From: Apodemus sylvaticus
Taxonomy: Eukaryota; Chordata; Mammalia; Rodentia; Muridae
Assembly (NCBI RefSeq): GCF_947179515.1
Contig: NC_067481.1
Location: forward strand, 3,261,570 to 3,325,569
Length of the DNA: 64,000 nt
Reading direction: 5' to 3'
Shown: positions 41,531 to 53,926 of the stretch, in pieces
Layout of the letters: each line of letters starts with the position of its first letter
Numbering within the stretch: position 1 is the stretch's first letter
Translations under genes and position numbers: made by a program
Notes under the pieces: model-generated
Told to the model about the DNA's origin: nothing
The model's database searches: none
Seen by the model: the letters and a program-made list of their open reading frames with translations, nothing else

Positions 41531-43234
41531 CACCTGGTCCTGGCTCTATCTCCTGTACTGTATAAGGGATGGGGTGGAGGGAGGGAAGAAAGAGGGGACA
41601 GAAAGGAACAGCTGATGACTCACGCGGAAGACAAGGGAATCTAGGGACTGCTGGCACTTGAGGGATGATTGTGGCAGACGACTGTCACCCTGGCCTCTTT
41701 AGGTCCTGTCACGCTCCTCTTGGCACCTAAAGGTCCAAGTCATCCCTAGGTCTTCTCAAGGACTTTGGGTCCCGGTTGGGAGGGCAGGTGTGTCTCTGGA
41801 GAGTCAAGGTGTGTTGAGATGAGCCAGGGAGGCCTTGCTGTCTGAGCCATGGAAACCCTGGAGGTAGTTCTGGCAAATCCAGACTAGCCAAAGAGTGTCT
41901 CAAAGCCTTGATGCCCAGAACCCCGAAGGTTCTGGCTTCTAGCCCTTCTTCCCTCTAAGAGGGTGTCCACGCTAGGTCCTCCCCTCCTTTGGACAGATGA
42001 GTTCAGTCTGGTGATCTTCAGGTCCTTGGCCACCTGCAGGTTCTAGGACCACGTGTTCTTTATTTGAACAAACCTTGATTACCCAGCCCTCAGCCATCTA
42101 TCTTATACTCAGACTGTGTTTTTCCCTGAGACCCTCTTCCTGTGCTGCTGCCTGGAAGGAGGCCTCTGCCCACCCTGCAGCATGGCTAGGAAATCTGACT
42201 GTGGAGCAGAGAGAGAGGGGGGATTTGGGCTGAATACCCAAAAAGGAGTTCGTGAAATTTAATCAGTGCCTAAGGGGAACACCTAAATTTAGTCAAATTA
42301 TTATTAGTATTCATTCCATTTTTAAATTGCCTAGGGGGACGTCACAGAAAGTTGGGGAACTACCAGCCTGGGTGGTGATTAGTCGTTTCTGCAAAGCAGT
42401 GGAACCCCAAGAGGCTATAGAGATAGATCCCCAAGAGCCTGGGGGCCAAAGTCACTGACACAGGGAACTCACTCTCTCAGCTCTGTGGCCCAGGTCTGGG
42501 GAACACAGGAGCCCTGTGCAGGGCCAGTGTGCAGAACACAGTGACCTGTGAGCCATTCCTAACCCTGGCCATGTCGGCCTTCCCTGGTGGCATGAGGCAT
42601 GGCTGTTCTCTGAGCTTTACTGCAGGTTGGCATACCAGCCCGGGGTCAGGGGTCGGGGCTCTCTGGCTGTGAAGAAAGGACTAGGGGCCTCTCCTCCTCT
42701 GAGTGAGACTGAGATTTGGGACTAACCGATTATCCAGGGCCTACTATTCCTGATGTTTTAGCAGAACACCTCAGCGAGCCCTGAGCCTCTGGGTAAGTTG
42801 AGGCCCTTCAAGAATCAAGGGGCATCATACCATGGCCCGTGGGGAATGTCAGCCTCCTTTCTCTCCTGCTCCCTCCTCCTACCCTGTCGTTCTGGCAAGT
42901 GTCATGTGCCAGCCAGACCTGGACAGATGTGTGGCTTCATCTCGAAAGGAGTCCCGATGGTGACATGGGGCTGCCACCCACTCGGAGCATACGGTGTCCC
43001 AGCATCCTCCTGTGTTCTTGGCTTCCGATGGCTGTTCAGCACCGGGGGTCTCCAGGGCAGCTTTCTCCTGCCCTTACTCCCATTCCTCCTTTGAGTTGGT
43101 GTTACATAAAATGTCGTCGGTCTCGCTGTGAGAACCTGGGCTGTGCACACGGAGCCCACGAGAGCACATTGGTTCAGAGATAAATGTTTGCCCATGTTAA
43201 TTACTGTAAAATCGGACATTGTTATTCTGTGTGG
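41531..43234. other. Repeat-poor intronic stretch
   Basis: About 1.7 kb with no recognised SINE. An AT-rich patch lies at about 42250-42330, and a half-CRE (GACGTCAC) near 42340. No exon supported. Confidence 0.4.
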
Positions 43235-43380
43235 AGGATGGGGGAGTGCACATGACACAGGCACCCAGAGGTCAGAGGACAGACATAGGTCCTTGCCTTC
43301 TACCATGCGGGCTCTGGTGATAGAGCTCAGGTCACCGGGCTTAGTGGTGAGCGCCTTTGCCGGCCGACACACCAGCCTGG
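43235..43380 (-). repeat. RSINE1 SINE
   Basis: 'cagaggtcagaggacagaca' then 'gagctcaggtcaccgggctt' and 'gagcgcctttgccggccgac' are antisense RSINE1. Confidence 0.65.
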
Positions 43381-43489
43381 TTTTCACTGGTTTTGAGCTC
43401 AGGATGCTGCTGCCATGTTGTCTGTAAGTCAGCGTATTCCAAAGACAAGATGGGAACTCAACCGCCCAGCCCAGGAGTGGTGTGGGGAC

Positions 43490-44140
43490 AGTCTTCCAGA
43501 CCGAGCAGGCTATTAATTATTTTGCTTTATTTATTAGACGCACCAGCGTCTCTTGGCCTCGAAGCACATTTGCAAATGCCTTAAGGGAAAACGGAAAGCA
43601 AATGACTCCTGCCTCGCTGGTCTTCAGCTGGTAATGAATGACACCAGTTAACGGCAATGACAGCGTCTCCTGTGGGTGACAGGGCCCTTCAGTGACACAT
43701 GTGACATACAAACCAGGGGTACGCTGGATACGTTGAGCAAAATGTTTCTTAATTTTCCTGGGAAAAGGATGAGGTCACTCAGTTGAATATGGAAAGATTT
43801 AAATAAAAATGGTACCCAAGAGACTCGGTGGTTTTTCCTCCCTTCCACTGCAGATGAAGGCACAGCCTCCCCTTCGTCCATTCACCCGCCCCACAGCGGG
43901 GTTGGTAAGGAGAAGGCAGGCCGGCCTGGTTATCTTTTCCTAAACGGTGTGGGTAATAAACCTGAGTGATGTGCCTGTCTCTCCCTGTCTGTGATTTACA
44001 CCTTTCATAATTAGCCCTGCGTGTGCCCACGTGGTGTCACAGTAATCGCCGGAGCCGGGATGGCGTTCTGCTGACGGCGGCGGTGGCGGCAGCCTCATTC
44101 CCAGAGTGCGACATCCTGTAAAGAGCAGTGATTTATTTCC
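43490..44140. promoter_or_regulatory. Candidate conserved noncoding block
   Basis: Repeat-free. AT-rich homeodomain-type words (ttaattatt near 43513, ttcttaattttcc near 43745, cataattagccc near 44006), a near-palindromic ATTTGCAAAT (about 43569), and a GC-rich end (gacggcggcggtggcggc near 44075). The texture resembles developmental enhancers. No conservation data available. Confidence 0.35.
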
Positions 44141-44553
44141 ACCCGGCCTCTTTCCCTGGAGACCACCTCCCCCCTCTCCATCCCCCACCCCCACCCCGTC
44201 CCGCCTGGGATGGCCAGGTTGGCTCCCTAGGCTGGGCCACGGGAGGGTCTAAGGGCCGGAATGGCAGACTCAGGCCAGCTTCTTGCAGATTGCTCCCTGT
44301 CTCCGCTTGTCAGAAATGACATCGTGAGCCAGGCGGCACAGGGCTCCCTCGGGACGTCCTAGCGCGGAGGCCCTGAGAAGCAGGTTTCTCACATGGCTGC
44401 AGAGGTTCATTGCTCTGACCTGCCGTCCTGGGAGCTGCGGTAATTGTCCTCCTGGGCACGGCTGGCTGAGCCCTCCAGAGTGAGGGACTCTAGTCAGCAG
44501 AAAGCCGCAGGGCCCGACCTGGTCGGTGGATTGATCCAGTGGTCACTAGAGGT

Positions 44554-44566
44554 CCCCCCCACCCCC

Positions 44567-44608
<42 letters not shown>
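44554..44608. repeat. C-run and (GT)n microsatellite
   Basis: 'ccccccacccccccgtg' then about 19 GT units. Confidence 0.95.
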
Positions 44609-44609
<1 letters not shown>

Positions 44610-45169
44610 TGCACGCACGTGTGACGTTAATTATGGCTGACAGTCTCGGAATGGTTAGCTTAGCTTTGTGTGCATTTTAGAGACCGTGAGAGCCAAGCGG
44701 GACCACAGAGCTGTCAAACTTTCCACCCCATCCTGTGTCACTAAAAAAATCAACTCTCCCCTCCATGCCCCCTTGTGCCAGGCTTTGATGTTAAAGATGC
44801 CATCCTGGCCCAGGGGGATCAGGACCCCTCAGTAGATGGCACAGATGCTAGCGAGGTGTCAGGGTTAGAGTGAGAAGTCTCCTTGCCAGGGGGACCCCCA
44901 GGATAGAGGGCTCCACACATCCTAGCCAGCTCCCTTCTGGTTGAGGCCTGTGCATAGAACACACGGACTGTTTCCCGGGGCCCAGGGCTTGGTGCCTTCA
45001 CCTGGTAAAGGAGGGGGTCGCAGAAGTCAGAGTGCAGACAGAATGTCGGAGAAGTTTGTAGAATGGGGTCTGCTGTGGCCACGTCAGGAAGAAGGGAGTG
45101 CTAGGGTGTGGCGGAATATTCCAGCAGGTGGAACAGCGAGAGTGAACTTAACGGCAGCAAAAGCTGCTG

Positions 45170-45255
45170 GGCATGGTGGAGCGTGCCCTTAATCCCAGTA
45201 GTTAGGAACACCACGAGTTCAAGGTCAGCCTGAGCTGTAACCCTGTCTTAAAAAG
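45170..45255 (+). repeat. B1 fragment
   Basis: 'gggcatggtggagcgtgccc' to 'ccctgtcttaaaaa', with the middle shortened. Confidence 0.65.
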
Positions 45256-45259
45256 TGGA

Positions 45260-45423
45260 TGTGGGCTAGCGAGTTAAGTGCACTAGAGAGGACCCAGTTC
45301 TGTTCCCAGCACCCACGTGGCAGCTCACAACTGTCCATAGCTCCAGTGCTAGGGCATCTAATCTCCTGTTCTGGCCTCTAAGGGCACCAGGAGCACATGT
45401 AGTGTACGAATATAACATGGAGG

Positions 45424-45457
<34 letters not shown>
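45260..45457 (+). repeat. B3 SINE with (CA)n tail
   Basis: 'cagcacccacgtggcagctc', 'ctgttctggcctctaagggc', then about 15 CA units. Confidence 0.85.
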
Positions 45458-45458
<1 letters not shown>

Positions 45459-45664
45459 CAGCCTCACTGGCTTAGCCTTGGAGGGGTGATCTGTGCTCCG
45501 GCAGGTCTCCAGGCTCAACTCTGGGGTGTGGTCCATGTAGCCTCAGTTTGTACAGTCTCCATTAGACGTCCCTGAGCTGGTGTTCCCATGGGGTGGAAAT
45601 TTACGGCCACCAGGAAGATTATGAGCACAGGTGGCTGCTTGCCCTCATTAGGGCTTCTTAAAAA

Positions 45665-45842
45665 AAAAGAGAGAGATTTATTATTTATTATATGTGAGTA
45701 CACAGTAGCTGTTCTCAGTCCAGAAGAGGGCGTCAGATTCCATTACAGATGGTTGTGAGCCACCATGTGCGTGCTGGGATTTGAACTTGGGATCTTTGGT
45801 AGAGCAGTCAGTGCTCTTAACTGCTGAGCCATCTCTCCAGCC
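45665..45842 (-). repeat. B2 SINE
   Basis: Antisense B2 with CCAGAAGAGGGCGTCAG (CTCF-like) and end 'gagccatctctccagccc'. Confidence 0.93.
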
Positions 45843-46285
45843 CTTGTGATGCCAAGAGCATCTGGGAGCAGAAAGGGCTCTCCTGGCACTGTCTGTCCCA
45901 GAGGGAAGTCAGGACAGAGCTTCAGGAAGGAACCTGGAGGTGGGAACTAAATCAGGAGCCGTGGAGGATCGCTGCTTACTGACTGACTGGCTTCCTGTGG
46001 CGCTTTATTATGGAGCCCACCCTCCCGGGGTGGCCTGGGCCTCAGTGAGCTGGGCCCTTCCACATCAATCATTATAAGAAAATGCCTCACACAGACCAAC
46101 CTTGTCTTCCCAAATAACTAGACTGGATCTGGCCAACACAAAACCAGCCAGGACACCGATGCCCATCTTCGAGGAAGCTAAGCTGTCCATGTTCCTTGTT
46201 GCCGCGAGCCCACGTCCCCGGCCTCCTTTTGTCTTCCTGTCTCTTCTTCCTACGTTTTTGTTGTCTCCCTGCATGAAGACACCTC

Positions 46286-46367
46286 CACAAGACAGCTCAG
46301 TGTGAGAGCCAGAGCCTCAGTTTCCCCATCTGAAAGTGGGTGTCCTGATGCAGGGGTGGGACAGGCC
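46286..46367. repeat. Local duplicated segment (copy A), MIR-like
   Basis: 'cacaagacagct' through 'gatgcaggggtgggacaggc' aligns with 47772-47843. The middle 'cctcagtttccccatctga' is a MIR core, but the shared right part extends beyond MIR. Confidence 0.6.
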
Positions 46368-46372
46368 TGGGA

Positions 46373-47394
46373 AGGCTCTATCCTGTGAGCGCTGGTTCCT
46401 GTGCAGAGAGCAAGAGCATGGGGCAGCCGTGCACTGACACGGAGCAATGGCTGACAGACACCGAGCAATGGCCTCCCTGCTCCTGGCTGGCTATCACCTT
46501 GGGAAAGGTCGTAAGGAGGCCATTTTTTGAAGCCAGTTAGTTCCCTGCCCTAGCCACTCCGAATCCCAGAATCCTTCAGGTCTCCTCTCAGTCCCTGACA
46601 GTTCCACGCTGAACCTGTGGCCCCAGAGAGTAGGCTCAGTGTGGCTGGAACTGTGTCAGTGTCCAGCCTTGCACTGAGGACTCCTGGGTAGCTTGGGACA
46701 GGTTTAGGGACTCTGGGGACCGCATGCCTTGAACAGTTAGTTATATATGAGGCAAAAAGGAAGCTTTTGTCTTCTACACTTCCTGATGGACTCACCCCTC
46801 CCCTCCCCTCCCCATCAATGTCCTCCATTGATCCTTTGATATCAGGGGCTGGGACATCAGAGAATGCTCCAGTTGCCTCCGCTCTTGCTCTTTTAAGCAA
46901 CCCCTTTGTCTCATCCATCAGAGACTCCTCATCCATCAGAGACTCCTCAGGGGCTCAAAGAACACCTGGTCAGGTCAGGTGCCCCTTTCATAGGCCGTTT
47001 GGAAGATAGGGCTTCCAGAGAGGACATGGCTCGTCAGAAATTCCTGCAGCCTCGAGCTCGGTCGGCCATGCAGCCCATGTAGACTCCACCAAGAGTTCAG
47101 GTTCCTGGCGGAAGCTGAGTTTTCTGGGTGTTTGGGGCCTTCTGGGTAATGCAGCCAGTAGCTTCTCTCTCTCCTGCTGCTGGCGGGGAATGCACAGGGC
47201 TCCAGAGGCAGAGCAAACCGGCTTCTCCCATGAGCTTCCCATTGCACAAAACGTGAGCGCCTTAGGTGGTGCTCCCCAGTCTGTGCAGGTTTCCCCGTCC
47301 AAGTGGAACGGGGAATTAGATAGGAAGACGGTTTCAAAGGTCCATGGGAGAGAAGGTGGCCAGCCTTCCTCCTGCTGCCTGGAGTACTTCTGAA
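46373..47394. other. Intronic stretch, no gene supported
   Basis: Mostly unrecognised sequence between the two duplicate copies. Frames of 60-140 residues exist on both strands but show no family signature. An 18-bp phrase 'atccatcagagactcctc' is repeated twice near 46913-46948. Confidence 0.4.
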
Positions 47395-47734
47395 GATGTG
47401 CCATAAACCTATAGATGTGCCATAAACCTATAGATGTGCCATAGACCTATAGATGTGCCATAGACCTATAGATGTGCCATAGACCTATAAATGTGCCATA
47501 AACCTATAGATGTGCCATAGACCTATAGATGTGCCATAAACCTATAGATGTGCCATAAACCTATAGATGTGCCATAGACCTATAGATGTGCCATAGACCT
47601 ATAGATGTGCCATAGACCTATAAATGTGCCATAAACCTATAGATGTGCCATAGACCTATAGATGTGCCATAGACCTATAAATGTGCCATAAACCTATAGA
47701 TGTGCCATAGACCTATAGATGTGCCATAGACCTA
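47395..47734. repeat. 19-bp minisatellite, 18 copies, with 133-bp higher-order unit
   Basis: Unit GATGTGCCATAAACCTATA, varying at two positions (A/G before 'acct', and G/A at base 1). Units 1-7 (47395-47527) have exactly the same variant order as units 8-14 (47528-47660), so a 7-unit block was duplicated as a whole. Confidence 0.97.
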
Positions 47735-47771
47735 CTGTCCTCTTTCAGCCTGCACAAGCAGAAGTCTGTAT

Positions 47772-47843
47772 CACAAGACAGCTTACTATGGGAGCTGTTT
47801 TTCCATCTGGAAGTGGGCGTCCCGATGCAGGGGTGGGACAGAC
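47772..47843. repeat. Local duplicated segment (copy B)
   Basis: Partner of 46286-46367, 1486 bp away, same orientation, with an internal deletion of about 10 bp. It immediately follows the 19-bp minisatellite. Confidence 0.6.
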
Positions 47844-48534
47844 CCACTCTGCCCATGCGTACTGCTCCTGCGTGTGTGTTGTGCCTGACACGACCAGGCT
47901 ACAGTGGAAGGAAGATGGGGTGGTGCTATGGGGCGGAGAAGAGAAGATCTCTAAAGCACCCCCCCCCCTTTAATTGCAGTGAAATATGCTCAGACCCATG
48001 CCGCTGTGAGCCAGCCCCACCTCTATCCCTAGAGCATTCTCATCCTCCCAAACTGAAACCCAGCTCCACTGAGCAATCACCCAGCCTCCCTGGCCCAGGT
48101 CCTGGCAGCCGCTGACTCCGCTCTCTCTCTCTGCAGGGGCTTCCTGTCAGTGGGATTGTGATGTGGACGTGTGTATGCTGCGTGTGCAGTGTTTGTGTGT
48201 AGTTATCATCATGCTGGGTCTGGTCCTGTCAGCAGAGTGGTGTGGCCATGACGCCCAAGCCTAAGGACTTTCTCCCTTTTAAGGCTGAGCAATATTAGTG
48301 TAGGTACACTGCGGTAATTACTTCTCCAATCTCTGTGAATAAACGTCTGACAGAATCGCTTAAGAGAAGAAGGGTGTGTTTGCAGGGACAGTCCATCACG
48401 GCCGGGGAGCCATGACAGCGGAGGAGCGTGAGGCTGCTACTCACGCCGTGTTCACAATCAGGAAACAGCCAGAGAAGCTGCGTGCAGGGGTGGGGTGGGG
48501 GTGTGTATTAGGTCTTGGGTGTGTATTTTTTGTT

Positions 48535-48862
48535 ACTGTTTTAATTTTATGTATGAGTGCACTGTAGCTGTACAGATGGTTGCAAGCTTCACATAGTTGC
48601 GGTGGATTGAATTTTAGGACCTCTGCTCGCTCCAGTCAACCCCGCCCGCCTGCTCGCTCCGGTTAACCTTGCTTGCTCAGTCCCTGCTTGCTGTGGCCCA
48701 AAGATTTTATTTATTGTTGTTATATTTAAGTACACTGTAGCTGTCTTTAGACAAACTAGAAGAGGGTCTTGTGAGCCACCATGTGGTTGCTGGGATTTGA
48801 ACTCAGGACCTTTTGGAGAGCAGTCAGTGTGCTCTTACCCACTGAGCCATCTCTCCAGCCCC
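48535..48862 (-). repeat. Tandem or composite B2-type SINEs
   Basis: An antisense B2-like stretch with a 'ctcgctccagtcaaccccgc' insert at about 48630-48690, then a second antisense B2 (about 48700-48862). Both have 'cactgtagctgt' in antisense B2 order. Confidence 0.7.
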
Positions 48863-49289
48863 CTCGAGTGTGTATTGTTGGTGTAAGCATGTCGAGGGCC
48901 CTGGTGTCTCGGAACAACAACAATTTTCCCTGGTCCAAGTCGGGATGTTTATTGTGTGGAAAAAAAATCAACCACCATTTTCTCCTTCCAGATGGCTAGC
49001 CCGAGCCTGCTCCCCTAACCTGTCTGCCGGTTTCTGTTGTATGTACACTTGCTGAGTTTCCCAGCTGCTGTGACTGCGTCTCCATGATACAGCTTTACTG
49101 TATCAGTCTGCGACTGGCCTTGTTTAATTTTGCATCAACCCGAGGCCACGACGCCAGTGCCCAGATCACCTTCTTTTTATCGATCTCTGATGCGGGACGG
49201 TGGTCCTCATTGGCGGTTGTCCTTAGCTTGGTGGCGGCTGTCTTAGAGCGAGAGAGGTTCTACGAGAGACTTAGGCTGAGGCTGTGGCT

Positions 49290-49610
49290 CTGGAGGAAAA
49301 GGCCTTCTCCGTGCTTCCTATGGTAGTTCTTGATGAGAGAGACAGTTCTTGGTTCCAAACTGTTTATTGACTGGTCATCGTGGAAAATGGGCTCGTACCA
49401 CCTCCTCAGGGTGGATCAGAGATTAAATATCTTTTGTAGGGAGGAATGTTCGGGAAGGGAAGCCTATTGGCTAAACCCTCAAAGCTTCTAGGTTCCTCAT
49501 TAGCATGGAGAACTCTGTTCTGGGCTCTGTGATCACAGGTCATGTTTCCTTATATGGAAAATGTGGCCTGTGTTCCAGGCCAGGAATCTGGCAGGGGGCC
49601 AGGAGCGGGA
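49290..49610. repeat. Possible LTR-type repeat, family unresolved
   Basis: 'ccaaactgtttattgactgg', 'cattagcatggagaactctg' and 'cacaggtcatgtttccttat' resemble a mouse repeat I have seen with a poly(A)-signal-like end in antisense. I cannot name it. Confidence 0.35.
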
Positions 49611-49865
49611 GCCGGGAGCCACCTGCTGTCTTAGGCAGGTGCCCAGGTGCTGGGGACTCTGAACCTGCTCAGCCTACCAAGTTTCCTGTCATGGGCCCAC
49701 TGTCCCACACTCTGAACGCCAGCACTCTGGTGGGGCTGCCCACATCCAGGGTGACTCTTCCTTCCTTGCTTAAACCTCTGTGCAAGTACCCATGTGGGCA
49801 CACCCAAAAGCATGATCCTAAACCCTAAAGTTGACGGAGGGACGAACCATCACACACTACTCTCT

Positions 49866-50007
49866 GTGTAGTTGTTAGAGTGGGTGCCTGTTCGTGCGGA
49901 CGTCAGAGGAGAACAGGCAGAGACTGGGTCTGCCTTTTTATTCTGTGGGGTGCAGGCGTCAAACTCATTAGGCTTGGGGGCCAGTGTCTTTACCCACTCT
50001 CCAGCCC
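49866..50007 (-). repeat. RSINE1-type SINE
   Basis: 'gcggacgtcagaggagaaca' to 'tttacccactctccagcccc' in antisense order. Confidence 0.6.
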
Positions 50008-50144
50008 CACACACTACTCTGGCCATTTGCTCCCCCTCCCTCCAGTGGACACTCGTCTGTCCCAGTTTTTGGCAACTGGCAGCTGTGTGCATGGGCCCAT
50101 CCGATGGCCCCAGTCACCCCCATTCCCTTGGGTGACACTTTTAA

Positions 50145-50385
50145 GATCTTTCTATCTGTGAAGTGCTGCTTCCGCAAACATGAGGGAACTGAGTTTGATT
50201 CGGGTATAGTTACACTCATCTGAACCCCAGCCATGGGGAAGAAGAGACAGGTGAATCTCCAGAGTTCCCCAGCCAGACAGCCAGTCTAGCCAACTGGAGG
50301 CAATAGGCTCATTGAGAAAGTATCTCAAAAAGTGAGATTCAGAGTTATAGTGGAAGACAGACATGCCTGCCCATATCTGTACAAC
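50145..50385 (+). repeat. B4-family SINE
   Basis: 'aagtgctgcttccgcaaaca', 'ccagccagacagccagtcta' and 'gtatctcaaaaagtgaga', followed by the CA tail. Confidence 0.65.
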
Positions 50386-50790
50386 ACACACACACACACA
50401 TACACACATACACACTATACAAACTATGCATATTTCACACTACATAAACTACAGACATACACTACACATACCACATACATATACTCCATACACACAGTAT
50501 ACATACTACACACAGCACATACAAGCATACACTATACACCAACACTACACACACTACATACACACCAACACTGCACCCACTATATACATACACTACATAC
50601 ACCAAACACATGTATACTACATATACATAGATACTATATACACATTCACACACTGCACTCACATAGATGTTACACATAAACACACACAAACACATACACC
50701 CATGCACACTACATATACACATACACTACACACACCAAACACACGCATACTACACAGGCACTACATACTACATGCATTCACACATAGAGA
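50386..50790. repeat. CA/TA-rich low-complexity region
   Basis: About 400 bp of ACACACTACATACAC-type sequence, tail of the preceding B4. Confidence 0.95.
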
Positions 50791-51634
50791 GCCTCCCAGG
50801 GCCCTTCTCTGGTGCACTCATTGACCCTCATGTCCTCTTCTGACTCCCAGTATGCCTTGTGCCTTCCACACTCCTCAAAGCCAGGGTTGCCCCTATACCT
50901 CCAACTCCAGGATAATACCTGTAATCCCTATCTGTTGGCTGCGCCACCTGACCACCCGACACCACCCTGTTCTCTGGCAGGTAATCTTGTCTCCAGACTG
51001 TGGCCCGTCTTCACTCCTTCTTTGGTGGTGCTGACCCAGGCAGAGAGACAATTGACCCAACCACCCAATGGCTCCATTTGAGAAAGTGCCTCCCCTGTCA
51101 TCTTTCAATATCACAGGGGATGGAGGCCAGGATCCCAGGCGGGGATCCCCAAATCTGCAAATGCCTGAGGCTTTATATGCAGTAATACACTGCTTAGAAT
51201 CCAAGTTGGACTCCTAGGTTCTCATAGAATGTAGATACGGAGAATACCTGCTGTGTGTGCTGTTTAAGGGCTCATGGCCAGAAAAAGAATCTGTACATGC
51301 TTAGTGCACATGTGTGCAAAAGTATTTCTTTGTATGTTTAGGGAGAGGCTGGAGGATGAGGCCTTGTGTGCGCTAAGCACACTTTCTGTCACTGAGCTCC
51401 ACTTTAACCTTTCCCAAATACTTTGAACCTGCTTCGTTGATTCTGAGGGTACAGCTCTGATAAAGACAGAGGCCAGGTAAAGACAGTGTCTACAAACTGT
51501 GTGGAAAGGGACCTTCGGCCGTGTCTAATCATAGGAATGCATTTTAAGGGAATAGTCACCTGAAAACTGAGAAAGGGGTTCCTTGGGGTTGCATGAACCA
51601 GGCTGTGAGTCTGCTTGTCAGTGTTTTGTTAATC

Positions 51635-51910
51635 TTTGTGTGTGTGTGTGTGTGTGTGAGTGTGCACATGCACACATAGTATGGAACACCCATGGACAAT
51701 GATGTGTGTCTCTGCCTTCTGCCTAGTTTGAGCCAGAGTCTCTGGTGATTCATCACTGCAGGCACCAGGCTAGATGACCCACGGACTTCCAGGGAGTCTC
51801 TTGGGTCTGCCTGCAGTCCCGCCCCAGGAGCCCTGGGATTACAGACATGTGCTGTTGTGTCTGACTATATGTGGGTTCTAGGGATTAAAACTAAACTCTA
51901 GGGATTAAAA
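51635..51910 (-). repeat. (TG)n plus old B4-type SINE
   Basis: A TG run at about 51636-51658 followed by 'ccctgggattacagacatgt'-containing antisense SINE. A 20-bp phrase 'ctagggattaaaactaaact' is partly duplicated at its end. Confidence 0.55.
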
Positions 51911-52807
51911 TCAGCACTTTACAGATAGAAAGATTTCATGGCAACCTTTCATCTACAGGTCCTTCTCCGTGGCCCAGTTTTGTGAATTTTCAACCACACA
52001 AAAGAATGAATTGATTTATTACTTGCAAATATCAGTCAAGTAACAAATACAGAAGGGCAATTTAACGTAAAAATTACTTGCTGGTTGAAGTCATTTCTGC
52101 AAGACAGCAGGAGGGGAGTTGAATTGAGCGACTCACCAGCAACCCGTGTCAGTTCCCATGGGGGGCAGGTCTCACAGTAGGTCATATCCCACAGTAGGGC
52201 AAATTAAAGGGACTGGTGCTTATCCTCCTGTCTTGACGACCTCATGTGTTAATCCTCGTGGGACTGTCAGCTCTCCAATCCCCAGGACCCCTTCTTACAA
52301 ATGGCTGGTCCCAGCCAACCCTGCCTCCTACCACTTAACAGCCCACGTGGGCGCTGGGTCAGTGTGGCCGCCTCATCCCCTATCGATAGGAAGCCATCAC
52401 ATAGGCACCATGCCCATGGTCCTAGGTCAAAGGAGACTGTCAGAAGGTATTTGTAGAATAAAGAAAAATGTTTTTGAGGTTATCTTAGTTCAGGTAACTG
52501 AGGAGAGAGGGGTCCCGGGACCTCTGTTGGAGATAATCCGTATTGTGTGATAATATTCCCAGGGCACACGGTGCATCTATGTAGTGTGAGAATACTCCCG
52601 TGACACATGGTACATCCATGAAGCTGTGTAGTTCTCACTACCATCTAATTCCAGAACTTCCCACCATCCCAAAGAGAAACCCCACACCAGTCGCCGCAGT
52701 CCCCACCTCCTCAGGCCACAGCACCCACAGGTCTGTTTTCTCTCTCTTGACTTGCTAGTCTGTCTGTTTCATGTAAGTGGAATCACCCCATGTCTCCCAC
52801 GTCTGCC
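51911..52807. other. Intronic stretch, no gene supported
   Basis: AT-richer sequence with a near-duplicated 47-bp phrase at about 52540-52622 (variants of 'gtgtgataatattccc'). No recognised SINE. Confidence 0.4.
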
Positions 52808-52874
52808 TTTCTTTCTTCCTTCCTTCCTTCCTTCCTTCCTTCCTTCCTTCCTTCCTTCCTTCCTTCCTTCCTTC

Positions 52875-52972
<98 letters not shown>
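52808..52972. repeat. (TTCC)n-(TTTC)n compound microsatellite
   Basis: About 17 TTCC units passing into about 23 TTTC units, with hardly an interruption. A long homopurine-homopyrimidine tract, likely highly polymorphic. Confidence 0.97.
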
Positions 52973-53926
52973 AATGAGGCTGCTGGGGTGCGTTTACCCA
53001 GCCTTTGTTTGAGCCATCTTGGTAGGTGCTGTGAGATGCGTCCTAATTTCTTTCTCTCCTGTGTGGGATGCCCAGTGATACTTGTTGACACTTCTTCTTC
53101 CCTCTGCTGGATTATTGAGCGCTTTTTTGGGGACCACTCAACCGTCAACACGTCTCATGTCTGACGCTAGGACCCGCTTCATTCATTCATCCATGTTTCC
53201 CCGTACACCAGGACCACACCATCCTGACGTCTGTGCCTTTGTAGGTTCTTGGGTTTAGGAAGATCCCGGTACCCTGTGTTCTCACATCCCAGCTCTTCCA
53301 AATCCTCCCGTGCTCCATGTACATTTTAGCGTCAACTTGTGGGTGTCTGTGCCAAGGCAGCTGAGACACGCTACAGGATTGCTTTCTTCCTGGGTGGATT
53401 CCGGGTACCTCGGTCACCCAGAAGGGAGCCTTCTCCAGATTTCTGTAGACCGTGTGTGGCCCTGCTCATGCTTTGGCCTCCCCTTCCTGGTTCCCAGAAG
53501 TGTGAAGATTCACTCTAGTGGTTTTGAGCTGGGTCTGCTGGCCACTTCTAACCATGACCCCAGGAAACACTTATGGGAGAAGAGGGAAGAGGGGGATGGG
53601 CTGGCGGTGGAGCCTGTGGGTACCAGGCCAAGGGGCAGGGATACTGGTGACCAAGGTGACCGGAGGCCATTTCTCAGCTGAGTGTGCAGGGTGAAGAGGG
53701 AATGGGCGCTCTCTGGGGTCTTCTTTCGGAACAGATGCATCTTTTGGGCAGGAATGGCTCTTCTCCTGAGCGGAGAGTCTCCCGAGCTGTGATTTACCTG
53801 TGACATTCTTGATATCTTCAGTGCATGAACAGGGCCGGCAAGCCACGCCCAGCCTCAGGGACTGGAGAAGGGCAGCCTTGGGGACAGCTCGTGTCTCTCT
53901 ACTCTCCCTCTGCTTTCTTCTTGCAT

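Noticed and set aside
46550..47404. Overlapping 80-140-residue ORFs resembling a retroviral gag-like linker
   Set aside because: No recognisable motif, both strands equally open, no LTRs or splice sites nearby.
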